This document shows positions 8,530 to 18,276 of a stretch of DNA of 64,000 nt, piece by piece. Source of the DNA: Streptomyces sp. NBC_01471. Lineage in GTDB: Bacteria > Actinomycetota > Actinomycetes > Streptomycetales > Streptomycetaceae. Both the position numbers and the translations under genes were made by a program. The DNA is taken from positions 3,079,001-3,143,000 of the forward strand of contig NZ_CP109450.1 in NCBI RefSeq assembly GCF_041438865.1, read 5' to 3'. The notes under the pieces were generated by a model. That model did no database searches. It was not told the DNA's origin and was given only the letters and a program-made list of their open reading frames with translations. Each line of letters starts with the position of its first letter. Within the stretch, counting starts at the first letter, position 1.

Positions 8530-10527
8530 GTGGCTCGAATCCGCACCGAATTCCCGTACGAGACCCGCCGCGAGGACGTCTGGATCCCGCTCCCGGACGG
8601 CACGCAGCTGTACGCCAGGATCTGGCGTCCGGTGAACGCGCCCGGGCCGGTCCCCGCCCTGCTCGAATACCTTCCGTACCGGCTGAGCGACTGGACGGCG
8701 CCCCGGGACTGGCAGCGGCACCCCTGGTACGCGGGGCACGGATACGCCTCCGTCCGGGTGGACGTGCGCGGCCACGGCAACTCGACCGGGATGCCCGGTG
8801 ACGAGTACGACGCCCAGGAGCTGGCCGACGGGGTCGCGGTGGTGAACTGGCTGGCCGAGCAGGACTGGTGCACCGGCAAGGTCGGGATGTTCGGCATCTC
8901 GTGGGGCGGCTTCAACTCGCTCCAGATCGCGGCCATCGCCCCGGAGCCCCTCAAGGCGATCGTCACGGTCTGCTCGGCCGACGACCGCTACGACAACGAC
9001 GTCCACTACATGGGCGGCTCGGTGCTCGCCGTCGACATGCACGCCTGGGCGGCCACGATGCTCGCCTTCGTGTCACGGCCGCCGGACCCGGCGCAGGTCG
9101 GCTCGGTCTGGCGGGACATGTGGCTGAGCCGTCTTGAGGCCGTGGAGCCGTTCATCCACACCTGGCTCGCCCATCAGACGCGCGACGACTACTGGAAGCA
9201 CGGCAGCGTCTGCGAGGACTATCCGGCCATCAAGGCGGCCGTCCTGACCGTCGGCGGCTGGCACGACCCGTACCGGGACACGGCCCTGCGGCTCGTCGGG
9301 AATCTGGACCCGTCCCGGGTGCGGGGGCTGATCGGGCCGTGGTCGCACCAGTACCCGGACCGCGGGCTGCCGCCAGGACCGGCGATCGGCTTCCTCCAGG
9401 AGACCCTGCGCTGGTGGGACCACCATCTGAAGGGCGAGGAGAACGGGGTGATGGACGAGCCGCTGCTGCGCTCGTGGATCAGCGAGTCGCACCCGCCGGC
9501 CACGGTCTACCCGGAGCTGGCCGGCCGCTGGGTGGGCGACACGGCCTGGCCGTCCCCGCATGTGACGCCCGTGTCGTACGCGCTCCAGGGCGACCCGATG
9601 GAGGTCAGGTCGCCGATGCAGACCGGTCTCGACGCGGGGCGGTTCTTCCCGTTCGGCAACGACTCCGACCTGCCCCCCGACCAGCGGGACGAGGACGCGA
9701 AGTCCGTCTGCTTCGAATTCCCCGTCCGCCAGGCCCCCATCGAGATCCTGGGCCGTGCGACCGTGCACCTCTCGGTGCGTTCCGACGTCCCCACGGGACA
9801 GGTCGTCGCGCGGCTCTGCGACGTGGCACCGGACGGGGCGTCCACCCTGGTCACCCGGGGCGCGCTCAACTTCTCGGCACGCCACGGCCGGGACCGGTCG
9901 GACCCCTGGGAGCCGGGCACCACCGAGTCGCTCACCTTCGAACTGAACGGCGTCGGCCACACCTTCCCGCCGGGCCACCGCATCCGCCTCTCGGTCTCGT
10001 CCGCCTACTGGCCGTGGATCTGGCCGCAGCCCGACTCGGCGCACGGCTGGACCCTGGATCCGGCGGCCTCGACCATGGAACTCCCGGTCCGCGCGCACAC
10101 CGAGGACGACATCACCTTCGAGGAACCGGAGCAGTCGGAGCCGCTGGCCGTGGAGTACCCGGACAATCCTGACGAGCGCCCCGAGCGGCTGGTCGTACGG
10201 GATGTGGCCAAGGGCGACTGGCGTCTGGAGGTGGACCCCAGGTACGGCGGCACCCGGATCTACCCGGACGGCCTGGAGTTCAGCGAGGACGCGCTGGAGA
10301 CGTACACGATCAACGAGGCGGACCCGCTGTCGGCGCACACCCGCTCGGACTGGTCGATCCGGCTGCACCGCCCGGAGACGGGCTGGGACGCCCGGGTGCG
10401 CACCCGCTCCGAGATCACCTGCGACGCCCAGGACTTCATCACGTCGAGCGAAGTGGTGTGCCAGGAGGGCGACGAGGTGGTGTTCCGGCGGAGCTGGGAG
10501 AAGCGCATTCCGCGCACGGCGGGGTAG
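8530..10527 (+). CDS. CocE/NonD-family alpha/beta hydrolase (X-Pro dipeptidyl-peptidase-like)
   Basis: A 665-residue serine hydrolase. The N-terminal alpha/beta-hydrolase domain contains the nucleophile elbow GISWGG (Ser about 124) and a later histidine in WSHQYPDRG (about 273). The C-terminal half is the jelly-roll domain found in cocaine esterase and X-Pro dipeptidyl peptidases. Actual substrates range from esters to peptides, but the location right behind a peptide transporter favours peptide or amide cleavage. No signal peptide, so cytoplasmic. GTG start, with GAGGAG spanning the previous stop. Confidence 0.9.
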   Translation: MARIRTEFPYETRREDVWIPLPDGTQLYARIWRPVNAPGPVPALLEYLPYRLSDWTAPRDWQRHPWYAGHGYASVRVDVRGHGNSTGMPGDEYDAQELADGVAVVNWLAEQDWCTGKVGMFGISWGGFNSLQIAAIAPEPLKAIVTVCSADDRYDNDVHYMGGSVLAVDMHAWAATMLAFVSRPPDPAQVGSVWRDMWLSRLEAVEPFIHTWLAHQTRDDYWKHGSVCEDYPAIKAAVLTVGGWHDPYRDTALRLVGNLDPSRVRGLIGPWSHQYPDRGLPPGPAIGFLQETLRWWDHHLKGEENGVMDEPLLRSWISESHPPATVYPELAGRWVGDTAWPSPHVTPVSYALQGDPMEVRSPMQTGLDAGRFFPFGNDSDLPPDQRDEDAKSVCFEFPVRQAPIEILGRATVHLSVRSDVPTGQVVARLCDVAPDGASTLVTRGALNFSARHGRDRSDPWEPGTTESLTFELNGVGHTFPPGHRIRLSVSSAYWPWIWPQPDSAHGWTLDPAASTMELPVRAHTEDDITFEEPEQSEPLAVEYPDNPDERPERLVVRDVAKGDWRLEVDPRYGGTRIYPDGLEFSEDALETYTINEADPLSAHTRSDWSIRLHRPETGWDARVRTRSEITCDAQDFITSSEVVCQEGDEVVFRRSWEKRIPRTAG

Positions 10528-10587
10528 GCCGCGGGGCGCGGTGGGGCCGTGCCCGGGTGGCAGTGGGGTCGTGCGGGGGACGGTGGG

Positions 10588-10638
10588 GGGGGCGGGGCAG
10601 CGCGAACGTTTCCTGCTGACGCGGCCTGCCCCGCCCCC
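10588..10638 (+). terminator. Hairpin terminator after the hydrolase gene
   Basis: GGGGGCGGGGCAG (10588-10600) pairs perfectly with CTGCCCCGCCCCC (10626-10638) over 13 bp. It lies 60 bases past the hydrolase stop and before the fumarylacetoacetase gene, so the two transcription units are separate. Confidence 0.65.
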
Positions 10639-10682
10639 GTACCGTGGGTCTGTCCACAGACCTGAAAGCGAGGCAGCACCCC

Positions 10683-11909
10683 ATGCCTGAGCAGAGCCCG
10701 CTCGACCTTCCCGAAGGCGATCCCTTCGGCCCGCACAACCTGCCGTACGGAGTCTTCTCCACCCCTGAGGATCCCGACCGGCGCCGGGTGGGCGTGCGGA
10801 TCGGCGGCCACGTACTGGACGCGGGGGCGGCGGCCATCGCGCTCGGCTCCCCGTACAGCAGGCTGCTCGACCACCCCACGCTCAACCCGCTGCTCGCGGC
10901 GGGCCGTACGGCGTGGCGCGACGTGCGGCGCGCGCTGACCGCCTGGGTGACCGTCCCGGCCCACCGGCCGGTCATAGAGCCGCTGCTGCACCCGGTGGCG
11001 GACGTCACGATGCACCTTCCGTACGAGGTCGCCGATTACGTCGACTTCTACGCGAGCGAGCACCACGCGACGAACGTCGGCAGCATCTTCCGGCCCGACT
11101 CGGCCGCGCTGACGCCCAACTGGAAGCATCTGCCGATCGGTTACCACGGCCGTTCGGGCACGGTCGTGGTGTCGGGCACGGATGTCGTACGTCCGTCGGG
11201 GCAGCGGAAGGCGCCGTCGGACCCGGCGCCGGTCTTCGGGCCCTCGGTCAAGCTCGACATCGAGGCGGAGGTCGGCTTCGTCGTCGGCGTCCCGTCCGCG
11301 CAGGGCGAATCCGTACCGCTGGTCGGCTACCGGGACCACGTCTTCGGCCTCCAGCTGCTCAACGACTGGTCGGCGCGCGACATCCAGGCCTGGGAGTACG
11401 TCCCCCTGGGCCCCTTCCTGGGCAAGTCCTTCGCCACCTCGGTCTCGGCCTGGGTGACACCGCTGGAGGCGCTGGACGCGGCCCGGACCGCGCCGCCCGC
11501 CCGTGAACTGCCGCTGCTCCCCTACCTCGACGACGCGACGGCCGAGGAACCGGGCGGCCTGGACCTGCACCTCACGATCGCCATCAACGGCCGGCGGATC
11601 TCCGAGCCGCCCTTCGCCGGGATGTACTGGACGGCCGCCCAGATGCTGGCCCATACGACGGTCAACGGCGCCTCGCTCCGTACCGGGGACCTCTTCGGGT
11701 CGGGCACCGTCAGCGGGCCGTCGCCCGAACAGTGCGGCTCGCTGCTCGAAATCACCTGGAACGGAACCCGCCCCCTCGAACTCGACGACGGCAAAAGGGC
11801 GTTCCTGGAGGACGGCGACGAGGTGACGATGACCGCCTGGGCCCCGGGGCCCGACGGGACACGGGTCGGCCTCGGCGAAGTGACCGGAAGGATCGTGCCC
11901 GCGCCATGA
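10683..11909 (+). CDS. fahA: Fumarylacetoacetase
   Basis: A 408-residue hydrolase that splits fumarylacetoacetate into fumarate and acetoacetate, the last step of tyrosine/homogentisate breakdown. The N-terminal SH3-like domain (residues 1-100) and the catalytic FAH fold (about 110-405) are both complete. The metal and catalytic motifs are visible in VDFYASEHHATNVG, PIGYHGRSGTVVVSG, DIEAEVGFVVG and LLNDWSARDIQAWE. ATG 10683 follows GAGG at a suitable distance; an in-frame upstream ATG at 10644 falls in noncoding-like sequence. Its stop overlaps the next start (ATGA), so the GPP34 gene is coupled to it. Confidence 0.96.
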   Translation: MPEQSPLDLPEGDPFGPHNLPYGVFSTPEDPDRRRVGVRIGGHVLDAGAAAIALGSPYSRLLDHPTLNPLLAAGRTAWRDVRRALTAWVTVPAHRPVIEPLLHPVADVTMHLPYEVADYVDFYASEHHATNVGSIFRPDSAALTPNWKHLPIGYHGRSGTVVVSGTDVVRPSGQRKAPSDPAPVFGPSVKLDIEAEVGFVVGVPSAQGESVPLVGYRDHVFGLQLLNDWSARDIQAWEYVPLGPFLGKSFATSVSAWVTPLEALDAARTAPPARELPLLPYLDDATAEEPGGLDLHLTIAINGRRISEPPFAGMYWTAAQMLAHTTVNGASLRTGDLFGSGTVSGPSPEQCGSLLEITWNGTRPLELDDGKRAFLEDGDEVTMTAWAPGPDGTRVGLGEVTGRIVPAP

Positions 11910-12553
11910 GCCAGGAAGAGCCGACGCTCCCCGAGGAACTGCTGCTGCTCGCGCTGGACCCGAGCCGGGGCAAACCGTTCTGCCGGAACCGCTATCTGGA
12001 GTTCGGCATGGCCGGTGCGGCCCTGGCCGAACTGGAGCTGCGGGGGCGGATCTCCGAGTCGCGCGGGAAGGTGACGGTGGATCAGCCGCTGCTGCCGGGC
12101 GATCCGGTCCTCGCGCAGGTACTGGATCTGCTGCCCGCCCCGGAGAAGAAGAGGGGTGCCGGGGGCGTCGGCTCCCCTCACTGGGTCCGCCGGACCGGCC
12201 GCACGGTGGAGGGCCTGTACCTGGACCACCTGGTGGACGAGGACGTACTGACCCGTGAGACGCGGCGCTTCGCGGGGCTGCTGCCGTACCACCGCCATCC
12301 GGCGGGCCCGCGGAACTGGTCGGCGCAGGCCCGCGAGCGCTTCGTCACGGCGGAGGCGGCCGGCTTCCCGGACCCGCGCGGCCGCGCCCTGGCCGCGCTC
12401 GTCTCGGCGATCGGCCTGTCCCGGTTCGTCGCCCGGGACGGCGGGAGGTCCCGTTCGGCGATGCGGCAGCTGGTACGCGAGGAGTGGACGGCACACGCGG
12501 TGCACCGCGCCGTCCAACGCGACCGGGCGAGCCGGAGCGGCGGCGGAGGGTGA
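11906..12553 (+). CDS. GPP34-family phosphoprotein
   Basis: A 215-residue cytosolic, largely helical protein of the GPP34 (Golgi phosphoprotein 3-like) family, abundant in Streptomyces and of unknown bacterial function. Visible hallmarks are LPEELLLLALDPSRGK at the start, the AGAALAELELRGRI segment, and the Leu-rich C-terminal ALVSAIGLSRF region. The eukaryotic relative binds phosphatidylinositol-4-phosphate; whether this holds here is not known. The start overlaps the fumarylacetoacetase stop by four bases. It is convergent with recQ. Confidence 0.85.
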   Translation: MSQEEPTLPEELLLLALDPSRGKPFCRNRYLEFGMAGAALAELELRGRISESRGKVTVDQPLLPGDPVLAQVLDLLPAPEKKRGAGGVGSPHWVRRTGRTVEGLYLDHLVDEDVLTRETRRFAGLLPYHRHPAGPRNWSAQARERFVTAEAAGFPDPRGRALAALVSAIGLSRFVARDGGRSRSAMRQLVREEWTAHAVHRAVQRDRASRSGGGG

Positions 12554-12609
12554 GCGCCGGGCTCGCCCGCCTCCTCCGTAACCCCTGACGCCGGAGCTCA
12601 GGCCCCGCC

Positions 12610-14715
12610 CTACGCCTCCGGGTCGTCGGGGTAGTCCGCGAAGTCCGGCTCGTCCCAGGCGCCCGGGTCGTCCGGGTCGCCCTGCGCGGGCACCCGGGCC
12701 GGGGCCGAGGGGCCGGGCCCACCGGGCTGGGCCGCCGCACCGGCCTGCTCCGGTGCCCTACCGGCCTGCTCCGGTGCGGTGCCACCCGGCTCCGGTGCGG
12801 TGCCGCCCGCACCGGCCGACTCGCCCAGCACCCCGAGCACGCCCTCCCCGTACGTCGCGAGCTTCTTCTCGCCGAGGCCGCCGATTCCGCCGAGCTCACC
12901 GAGCGTGGCGGGCCGCACCGTGGCGATCTCCCGCAGCGTCGCGTCGTGGAAGATCACATACGCCGGGACACCCTGCTCCTTGGCCTGTTTGCCGCGCCAG
13001 GTCCGCAGCGCCTCGAAGACCGGCACCGCGTCGGCGGGCAGATCGGCCGCCGCCGCTGCCGCCCTGGCCTTCTTCTCGCCCTTGGCCGCCCGCGCCACCA
13101 CGGCCTTCTCCGGCTCCTTGCGCAGCCGGACCTCGGTCTCCGCCGAGAGCACGGACCCACTGGTCCCGGTCAGCACCAGCGTGCCGTACTCCCCCTCCAC
13201 GGCCAGCAGCCCCTGGGCCAGCAACTGCCGCACCACGCCGCGCCACTGGGCCTCCGGCAGGTCCTCACCGATACCGAAGACGGAGAGCTGGTCGTGGTCG
13301 AACTGGATGACCTTGGCCGTCCTGCGGCCGAGCAGGATGTCGATGATCTGGCCGGCGCCGAACTTCTGCCTGCGCTCCCGCTCCAGCCGCACGACCGTCG
13401 ACAGCACCTTCTGTGCGGCCACCGTGCCGTTCCAGGTCTCCGGCGGGCTGAGGCAGGTGTCGCAGTTCCCGCAGGCGGGCGTCACCGCCTCCTGGCCGAA
13501 GTACTGGAGCAGTTGGGCGCGGCGGCAGTCGGCCGTCTCGCAGAGCGCCAGCATCGCGTCGAGATGGGCCGCGGCCCGGCGGCGGAACGCCTCGCCGCCC
13601 TCACCGCTCTGGATCATCTTGCGCTGCTGCACGACGTCCTGGAGCCCGTACGTCATCCACGCCGTGGACGGCAGGCCGTCCCGCCCGGCGCGCCCGGTCT
13701 CCTGGTAGTACCCCTCCACCGACTTGGGCAGGTCGAGGTGGGCGACGAACCGGACGTCGGGCTTGTCGATGCCCATCCCGAAGGCGATCGTCGCGACGAC
13801 CACGAGGCCGTCCTCGCGCAGGAAGCGCGACTGGTGGACCGCGCGGGTGCCCGCGTCGAGCCCCGCGTGGTACGGCACGGCCTCGACGCCGTTCTTGCAG
13901 AGGTACTCGGCGGTCCGCTCGACGGAGGCCCGGGAGAGGCAGTAGACGATTCCGGCGTCCCCCGCGTGCTCCTCCTTGAGGAAGGCGAGCAGCTGCTTCT
14001 TGGGGTCGTTCTTGGGGACGATCCGGTACTGGATGTTGGGCCGGTCGAAGCCCGCCACGAAGTGCCGCGCGTCCGGCATGCCGAGCCGCTCGGTGATCTC
14101 CTGGTGCGTGGCGCGGGTGGCGGTGGCCGTCAGGGCGATGCGCGGGACGTCCGGCCAGCGCTCGCCGAGCAGCGAGAGCGCCAGGTAGTCGGGGCGGAAG
14201 TCGTGTCCCCAGCTGGCGACGCAGTGCGCTTCGTCGATCGCGAACACGGAGATCTTCGCCCGGCTCAGCAGGCCGAGGGTGGCCTCGACCCGCAGCCGCT
14301 CGGGCGCCAGGTAGAGCAGGTCCAGCTCGCCGGCGAGCAGCTCGGCCTCGACGGTGCGGCGCTCGTCGAAGTCCTGCGTGGAGTTCATGAAGCCCGCGCG
14401 CACCCCGAGGGCGCGCAGCGCGTCCACCTGGTCCTGCATCAGTGCGATCAGCGGGGAGATCACCACGCCCGTACCTGGTCTGACCAGGGCGGGAATCTGG
14501 TAGCAGAGAGACTTTCCGCCACCGGTCGGCATCAGCACGACGGCGTCCCCGCCGTCCACCACCTGCCCGATGATCTCTTCCTGCTCGCCACGGAAGGCGT
14601 CGTAGCCGAAGACCCGGTGCAGGGTGCTGAGCGCCTCGCTCTCCGCGCCCTGCGCGTGCGTGGTCCGCTCTGCCTGCTCCGTACGCTCGGCCACTGCCTC
14701 GCCACTCCCCTTCAT
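12610..14715 (-). CDS. recQ: ATP-dependent DNA helicase RecQ
   Basis: A 701-residue 3'-to-5' DNA helicase for recombination and repair. PTGGGKS (63-69) is Walker A and DEAH lies at 161-164. The RecQ zinc-binding region has its cysteines in [12 protein letters not shown] and CGNCDTC. A winged-helix domain and an HRDC domain (about 570-645) follow. After HRDC comes a disordered tail of about 55 residues with repeated [15 protein letters not shown] units ending in acidic residues, unusual for RecQ and possibly a protein-binding tail. ATG 14715; a later GTG eight codons in is possible. Confidence 0.96.
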   Translation of the reverse strand: MKGSGEAVAERTEQAERTTHAQGAESEALSTLHRVFGYDAFRGEQEEIIGQVVDGGDAVVLMPTGGGKSLCYQIPALVRPGTGVVISPLIALMQDQVDALRALGVRAGFMNSTQDFDERRTVEAELLAGELDLLYLAPERLRVEATLGLLSRAKISVFAIDEAHCVASWGHDFRPDYLALSLLGERWPDVPRIALTATATRATHQEITERLGMPDARHFVAGFDRPNIQYRIVPKNDPKKQLLAFLKEEHAGDAGIVYCLSRASVERTAEYLCKNGVEAVPYHAGLDAGTRAVHQSRFLREDGLVVVATIAFGMGIDKPDVRFVAHLDLPKSVEGYYQETGRAGRDGLPSTAWMTYGLQDVVQQRKMIQSGEGGEAFRRRAAAHLDAMLALCETADCRRAQLLQYFGQEAVTPACGNCDTCLSPPETWNGTVAAQKVLSTVVRLERERRQKFGAGQIIDILLGRRTAKVIQFDHDQLSVFGIGEDLPEAQWRGVVRQLLAQGLLAVEGEYGTLVLTGTSGSVLSAETEVRLRKEPEKAVVARAAKGEKKARAAAAAADLPADAVPVFEALRTWRGKQAKEQGVPAYVIFHDATLREIATVRPATLGELGGIGGLGEKKLATYGEGVLGVLGESAGAGGTAPEPGGTAPEQAGRAPEQAGAAAQPGGPGPSAPARVPAQGDPDDPGAWDEPDFADYPDDPEA

Positions 14716-14940
14716 CGTTCCGCCCCGCGTTCCATCGTTCCGTCCCCCGTCGTGCCGGTCCCTCGCCCGCTCCTGCCGGTCACTCCTGTCCGGTCCCTGC
14801 TACCGGTCACTCCTGCCACGATAGGGTCCCGCACCGACATCCCCGGACACAGCGGTGCATCGCGGAGTGCGCACGCGTCGGCCCGCGCCCTTGGTTCACG
14901 CAGGGGCGACCACGAAAGCCCAGGTCAGCCGCGCACGAAA

Positions 14941-14980
14941 GCCGTCGGGCGGGCCGGAGGCGCCCGGCCCGCCCGACGGC
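14941..14980 (-). terminator. Terminator of the nuo operon
   Basis: GCCGTCGGGCGGGCC (14941-14955) and GGCCCGCCCGACGGC (14966-14980) form a perfect 15-bp stem 24 bases beyond the nuoN stop. It closes the minus-strand nuo operon and insulates it from recQ. Confidence 0.75.
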
Positions 14981-15003
14981 GGAGATCGTGTGCGGAAACC
15001 CGG

Positions 15004-16656
15004 CTACCGCGCGAAGGATCCCGCCTGGCCGGCCAGGTCCAGGAAGTACTGCGGGGCGAGCCCCAGCACCAGCGTGACCGCGACCCCCACGGCGATCGTC
15101 GTCATCGTCAGCGGCGACGGCACGGCGACCGTCGGGCCGTCCGCCTTCGGCTCGCTGAAGAACATCAGCACGATGACCCGGATGTAGAAGAACGCGGCGA
15201 TGGCGGACGAGATCACACCGACCACGACCAGACCGCCGGCCCCGCCGTCGGCCGCTGCCTTGAACACGGCGAACTTCCCGCTGAATCCGCTGGTCAGCGG
15301 GATGCCCGCGAAGGCCAGCAGGAAGACGGCGAAGACCGCGGCCACCAGCGGTGAACGCCGCCCGAGACCCGCCCACTTGGAGAGGTGCGTGGCCTCGCCG
15401 CCCGCGTCCCGTACCAGGGTGACCACGGCGAAGGCGCCGATCGTCACGAACGAGTACGTCACCAGGTAGAAGAGGACCGAGCTGATGCCCTCCGGGGTGG
15501 TGGCGATGACACCGGCCAGGATGAACCCGGCGTGCGCGATGGACGAGTAGGCCAGCATCCGCTTGATGTCGGTCTGCGTGATCGCGACGATCGCACCGCC
15601 GAGCATCGTGATGATCGCGACGGCCCACATCACGGGCCGCCAGTCCCAGCGCAGTCCGGGCAGCACCACGTACAGCAGTCGCAGCAGCGCGCCGAACGCG
15701 GCGACCTTGGTGGCCGCCGCCATGAAGCCGGTGACCGGGGTCGGTGCGCCCTGGTAGACGTCCGGGGTCCACATGTGGAACGGCACGGCGCCGACCTTGA
15801 AGAGCAGCCCGAGCAGGATCATCGCGCCGCCGATGAGCAGCAGCGCGTCGTTGCCCATGGTGTCGGCGAGCGCCGGGTCGACGTTCTGCACGGTGCCGTC
15901 GACCACGTCGGCGATCCGGGCGTACGAGACGGAGCCCGCGTAGCCGTAGAGCAGGGCGATCCCGAAGAGCAGGAAGGCCGAGGAGAACGCCCCGAGCAGG
16001 AAGTACTTCACGGCCGCTTCCTGCGACATCAGCCGCTTGCGGCGGGCGACGGCGCACAGCAGGTAGAGCGGCAGCGAGAAGACCTCCAGTGCCACGAAGA
16101 GCGTCAGCAGATCGTTGGCCGCGGGGAAGACGAGCATGCCGCCGATCGCGAACAGCGCGAGCGGGAAGACCTCGGTGGTGGTGAACCCGGCCTTGACCGC
16201 TTCCTGTTCGCCCTCGCTGCCCGGCACGGCCGCGGCCTGTGCGGCGAAGGAGTCCGTGCGGTTGCCGTGCACCTCCGGGTCGAGCCTGCGCTCGGCGAAG
16301 GTGAAGATCGCCACGAGCGAGGCGAGCAGGATGGTGCCCTGCAGGAAGAGCGCCGGTCCGTCGACCGCGACGGCGCCCATCGCCGCGATGTGCGCCTTGG
16401 TCGAGCCGTATCCGCCCGCCGCCAGCGCGACGACCGTCGCGAAGGAGGAGACGATCGCCACCACGGCGAGGAACACCTGGGTGTAGTAGCGGCCCCGGCG
16501 CGGCACGAAGGCCTCGACGAGGACGCCCAGCATGGCCGCACCGAGAATGATCAGCACGGGTGAGAGCTGCGCGTACTCGATGTGCGGGGTCGGGATCTTG
16601 CCGATGGGGCCCGCCGCCCCCATGGTCCACAGACTGTGGACAGCTGTTGCGCTCAC
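15004..16656 (-). CDS. nuoN: NADH-quinone oxidoreductase subunit N
   Basis: A 550-residue antiporter-like membrane subunit of complex I, one of the three proton-pumping modules. About 14 hydrophobic helices are visible, with the conserved lysine regions in LLFKVGAVPFHMWTPDVYQGAPTPVTGF and ITQTDIKRMLAYSSIAHAGF. GTG start at 16656 overlaps the nuoM stop by four bases (GTGA). It is the last gene of the operon; a strong terminator follows. Confidence 0.98.
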   Translation of the reverse strand: MSATAVHSLWTMGAAGPIGKIPTPHIEYAQLSPVLIILGAAMLGVLVEAFVPRRGRYYTQVFLAVVAIVSSFATVVALAAGGYGSTKAHIAAMGAVAVDGPALFLQGTILLASLVAIFTFAERRLDPEVHGNRTDSFAAQAAAVPGSEGEQEAVKAGFTTTEVFPLALFAIGGMLVFPAANDLLTLFVALEVFSLPLYLLCAVARRKRLMSQEAAVKYFLLGAFSSAFLLFGIALLYGYAGSVSYARIADVVDGTVQNVDPALADTMGNDALLLIGGAMILLGLLFKVGAVPFHMWTPDVYQGAPTPVTGFMAAATKVAAFGALLRLLYVVLPGLRWDWRPVMWAVAIITMLGGAIVAITQTDIKRMLAYSSIAHAGFILAGVIATTPEGISSVLFYLVTYSFVTIGAFAVVTLVRDAGGEATHLSKWAGLGRRSPLVAAVFAVFLLAFAGIPLTSGFSGKFAVFKAAADGGAGGLVVVGVISSAIAAFFYIRVIVLMFFSEPKADGPTVAVPSPLTMTTIAVGVAVTLVLGLAPQYFLDLAGQAGSFAR

Positions 16657-18272
16657 TTCGCGGCCTCCACTGTGGGCACGGTGGGCTGGGGGTCCTTCTT
16701 CTGGACGTCGGACATGGTGTGCTTCACGGCCGGGTCGACGATCTCCGTCAGCGGCTTCGGATAGACGCCGAGGAAGACCAGCAGCGCGATCAGCGGCAGC
16801 ACGACGACCAGTTCACGGACCTTGAGGTCCGCCATGCCCTGCACCGTCGCCCTTACCGGGCCGGTCATCGTGCGCTGGTAGAGGACCAGGACGTAGAGCG
16901 CGGCCAGCACGATGCCGACGGTCGCGACGATCCCGGCGGCCGGGTACGCGCTGAACGTGCCGACCAGGACCAGGAATTCACTGACGAACGGCGAAAGGCC
17001 GGGCAGCGAGAGGGTGGCGAGACCGCCGATCAGGAAGGTCCCGGCCAGGACCGGGGCCACCTTCTGCACCCCGCCGTAGTCGGCGATGAGCCGCGAGCCG
17101 CGCCGCGAGATCAGGAACCCGGCCACCAGCATCAGGGCGGCCGTCGAGATCCCGTGGTTGACCATGTAGAGCGTCGCGCCCGACTGGCCCTGGCTGGTCA
17201 TCGCGAAGATGCCCAGGATGATGAAGCCGAAGTGCGAGACCGAGGCGTACGCGATGAGCCGCTTGATGTCGCGCTGGCCGACCGCGACCAGCGCGCCGTA
17301 GACGATGCTGATCAGCGCGAGCACCAGGATCACCGGGGTGGCCCACTTGCTGGCCTCCGGGAAGAGCTGGAGGCAGAAGCGCAGCATCGCGAACGTGCCG
17401 ACCTTGTCGACCACTGCGGTGATCAGCACGGCGACCGGGGCGGTCGCCTCGCCCATGGCGTTGGGCAGCCAGGTGTGCAGCGGCCAGAGCGGCGCCTTCA
17501 CCGCGAAGGCGAAGAAGAAGCCGAGGAAGAGCCAGCGCTCGGTGCCGGTCGCCATGTGCAGCGAGCCGTTGGCGCGCGCGGTGGCGATCTCCTGGAGCGA
17601 GAAGTTCCCCGCGACCACGTACAGGCCGATGACCGCGGCCAGCATGAGGAGGCCGCCGACCAGGTTGTAGAGGAGGAACTTGACCGCCGCGTACGAGCGT
17701 TGGGTCGCCGCCGCCTCGTCGCCCCCGGCGTGCGCCCGGTCCCCGAAGCCGCCGATGAGGAAGTACATCGGGATGAGCATGGCTTCGAAGAGGATGTAGA
17801 AGAGGAAGACGTCGGTGGCCTCGAAGGAGAGGATCACCATCGCCTCGACGGCCAGGATCAGGGCGAAGAAGCCCTGCGTCGGGCGCCATCGATAGGGCCG
17901 GGTCTCATTGGGGCCTCCGCTGCTCGAACGGAGTTGAGAGCTTGGGGAAGGATCGGCGTCGTGCCAGCCGGCCAGGATCACGAACGGGATGAGCAGGGCG
18001 GTCAGGGCGAGCATCACGAGCCCGATGCCGTCCACCCCCAGCTCGTACCGCACGCCGAAGTCCTTGATCCAGGCGTGCGATTCGGTGAGCTGGTAGCGGG
18101 CACCGCCGGGGTCGAACCGGACGAGCTGGACGGCGCCCAGGGCGAGCGTGCCGAGCGAGAAGAGCAGCGCGAGCCACTTCGCCGCGGTGCGCCGCGCGGC
18201 CGGGACCGCCGCGGTGGCGATCGCACCGACGGCCGGGAGCGCGGCGGTCGCCGTCAGGAGGGGAAAGGACAT
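16653..18272 (-). CDS. nuoM: NADH-quinone oxidoreductase subunit M
   Basis: A 539-residue antiporter-like proton-pumping subunit. The family motifs FEAMLIPMYFLIGGFG, PLHTWLPNAMGEATAPVAV and GQRDIKRLIAYASVSHFGF are intact. Odd feature: the loop between the helices ending at about residue 102 and starting at about 133 carries a hydrophilic stretch of roughly 16 residues (109-124, SPSSQLRSSSGG and flanks) that has no counterpart I know in other NuoM proteins. Its DNA (17909-17952) resembles a small palindromic repeat common in Streptomyces. The frame stays open, so the protein is probably functional. ATG start; it begins four bases after the nuoL stop. Confidence 0.97.
   Translation of the reverse strand: MSFPLLTATAALPAVGAIATAAVPAARRTAAKWLALLFSLGTLALGAVQLVRFDPGGARYQLTESHAWIKDFGVRYELGVDGIGLVMLALTALLIPFVILAGWHDADPSPSSQLRSSSGGPNETRPYRWRPTQGFFALILAVEAMVILSFEATDVFLFYILFEAMLIPMYFLIGGFGDRAHAGGDEAAATQRSYAAVKFLLYNLVGGLLMLAAVIGLYVVAGNFSLQEIATARANGSLHMATGTERWLFLGFFFAFAVKAPLWPLHTWLPNAMGEATAPVAVLITAVVDKVGTFAMLRFCLQLFPEASKWATPVILVLALISIVYGALVAVGQRDIKRLIAYASVSHFGFIILGIFAMTSQGQSGATLYMVNHGISTAALMLVAGFLISRRGSRLIADYGGVQKVAPVLAGTFLIGGLATLSLPGLSPFVSEFLVLVGTFSAYPAAGIVATVGIVLAALYVLVLYQRTMTGPVRATVQGMADLKVRELVVVLPLIALLVFLGVYPKPLTEIVDPAVKHTMSDVQKKDPQPTVPTVEAAK
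17909..17952. repeat. Probable Streptomyces-type small interspersed repeat inserted in nuoM
   Basis: On the minus strand this reads CTTCCCCAAGCTCTCAACTC, then CGTTCGAGCAGCGGAGGCCC. It has the layout CCCCAAGCTCT..., a small hairpin centred on CGTTCGAG, and a closing GGGGCC block. From memory, near-identical elements occur many times in Streptomyces genomes, mostly between genes. Here it sits in frame in nuoM. The identification rests on recall and needs a genome-wide search. Confidence 0.5.
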
Positions 18273-18276
18273 GTGA

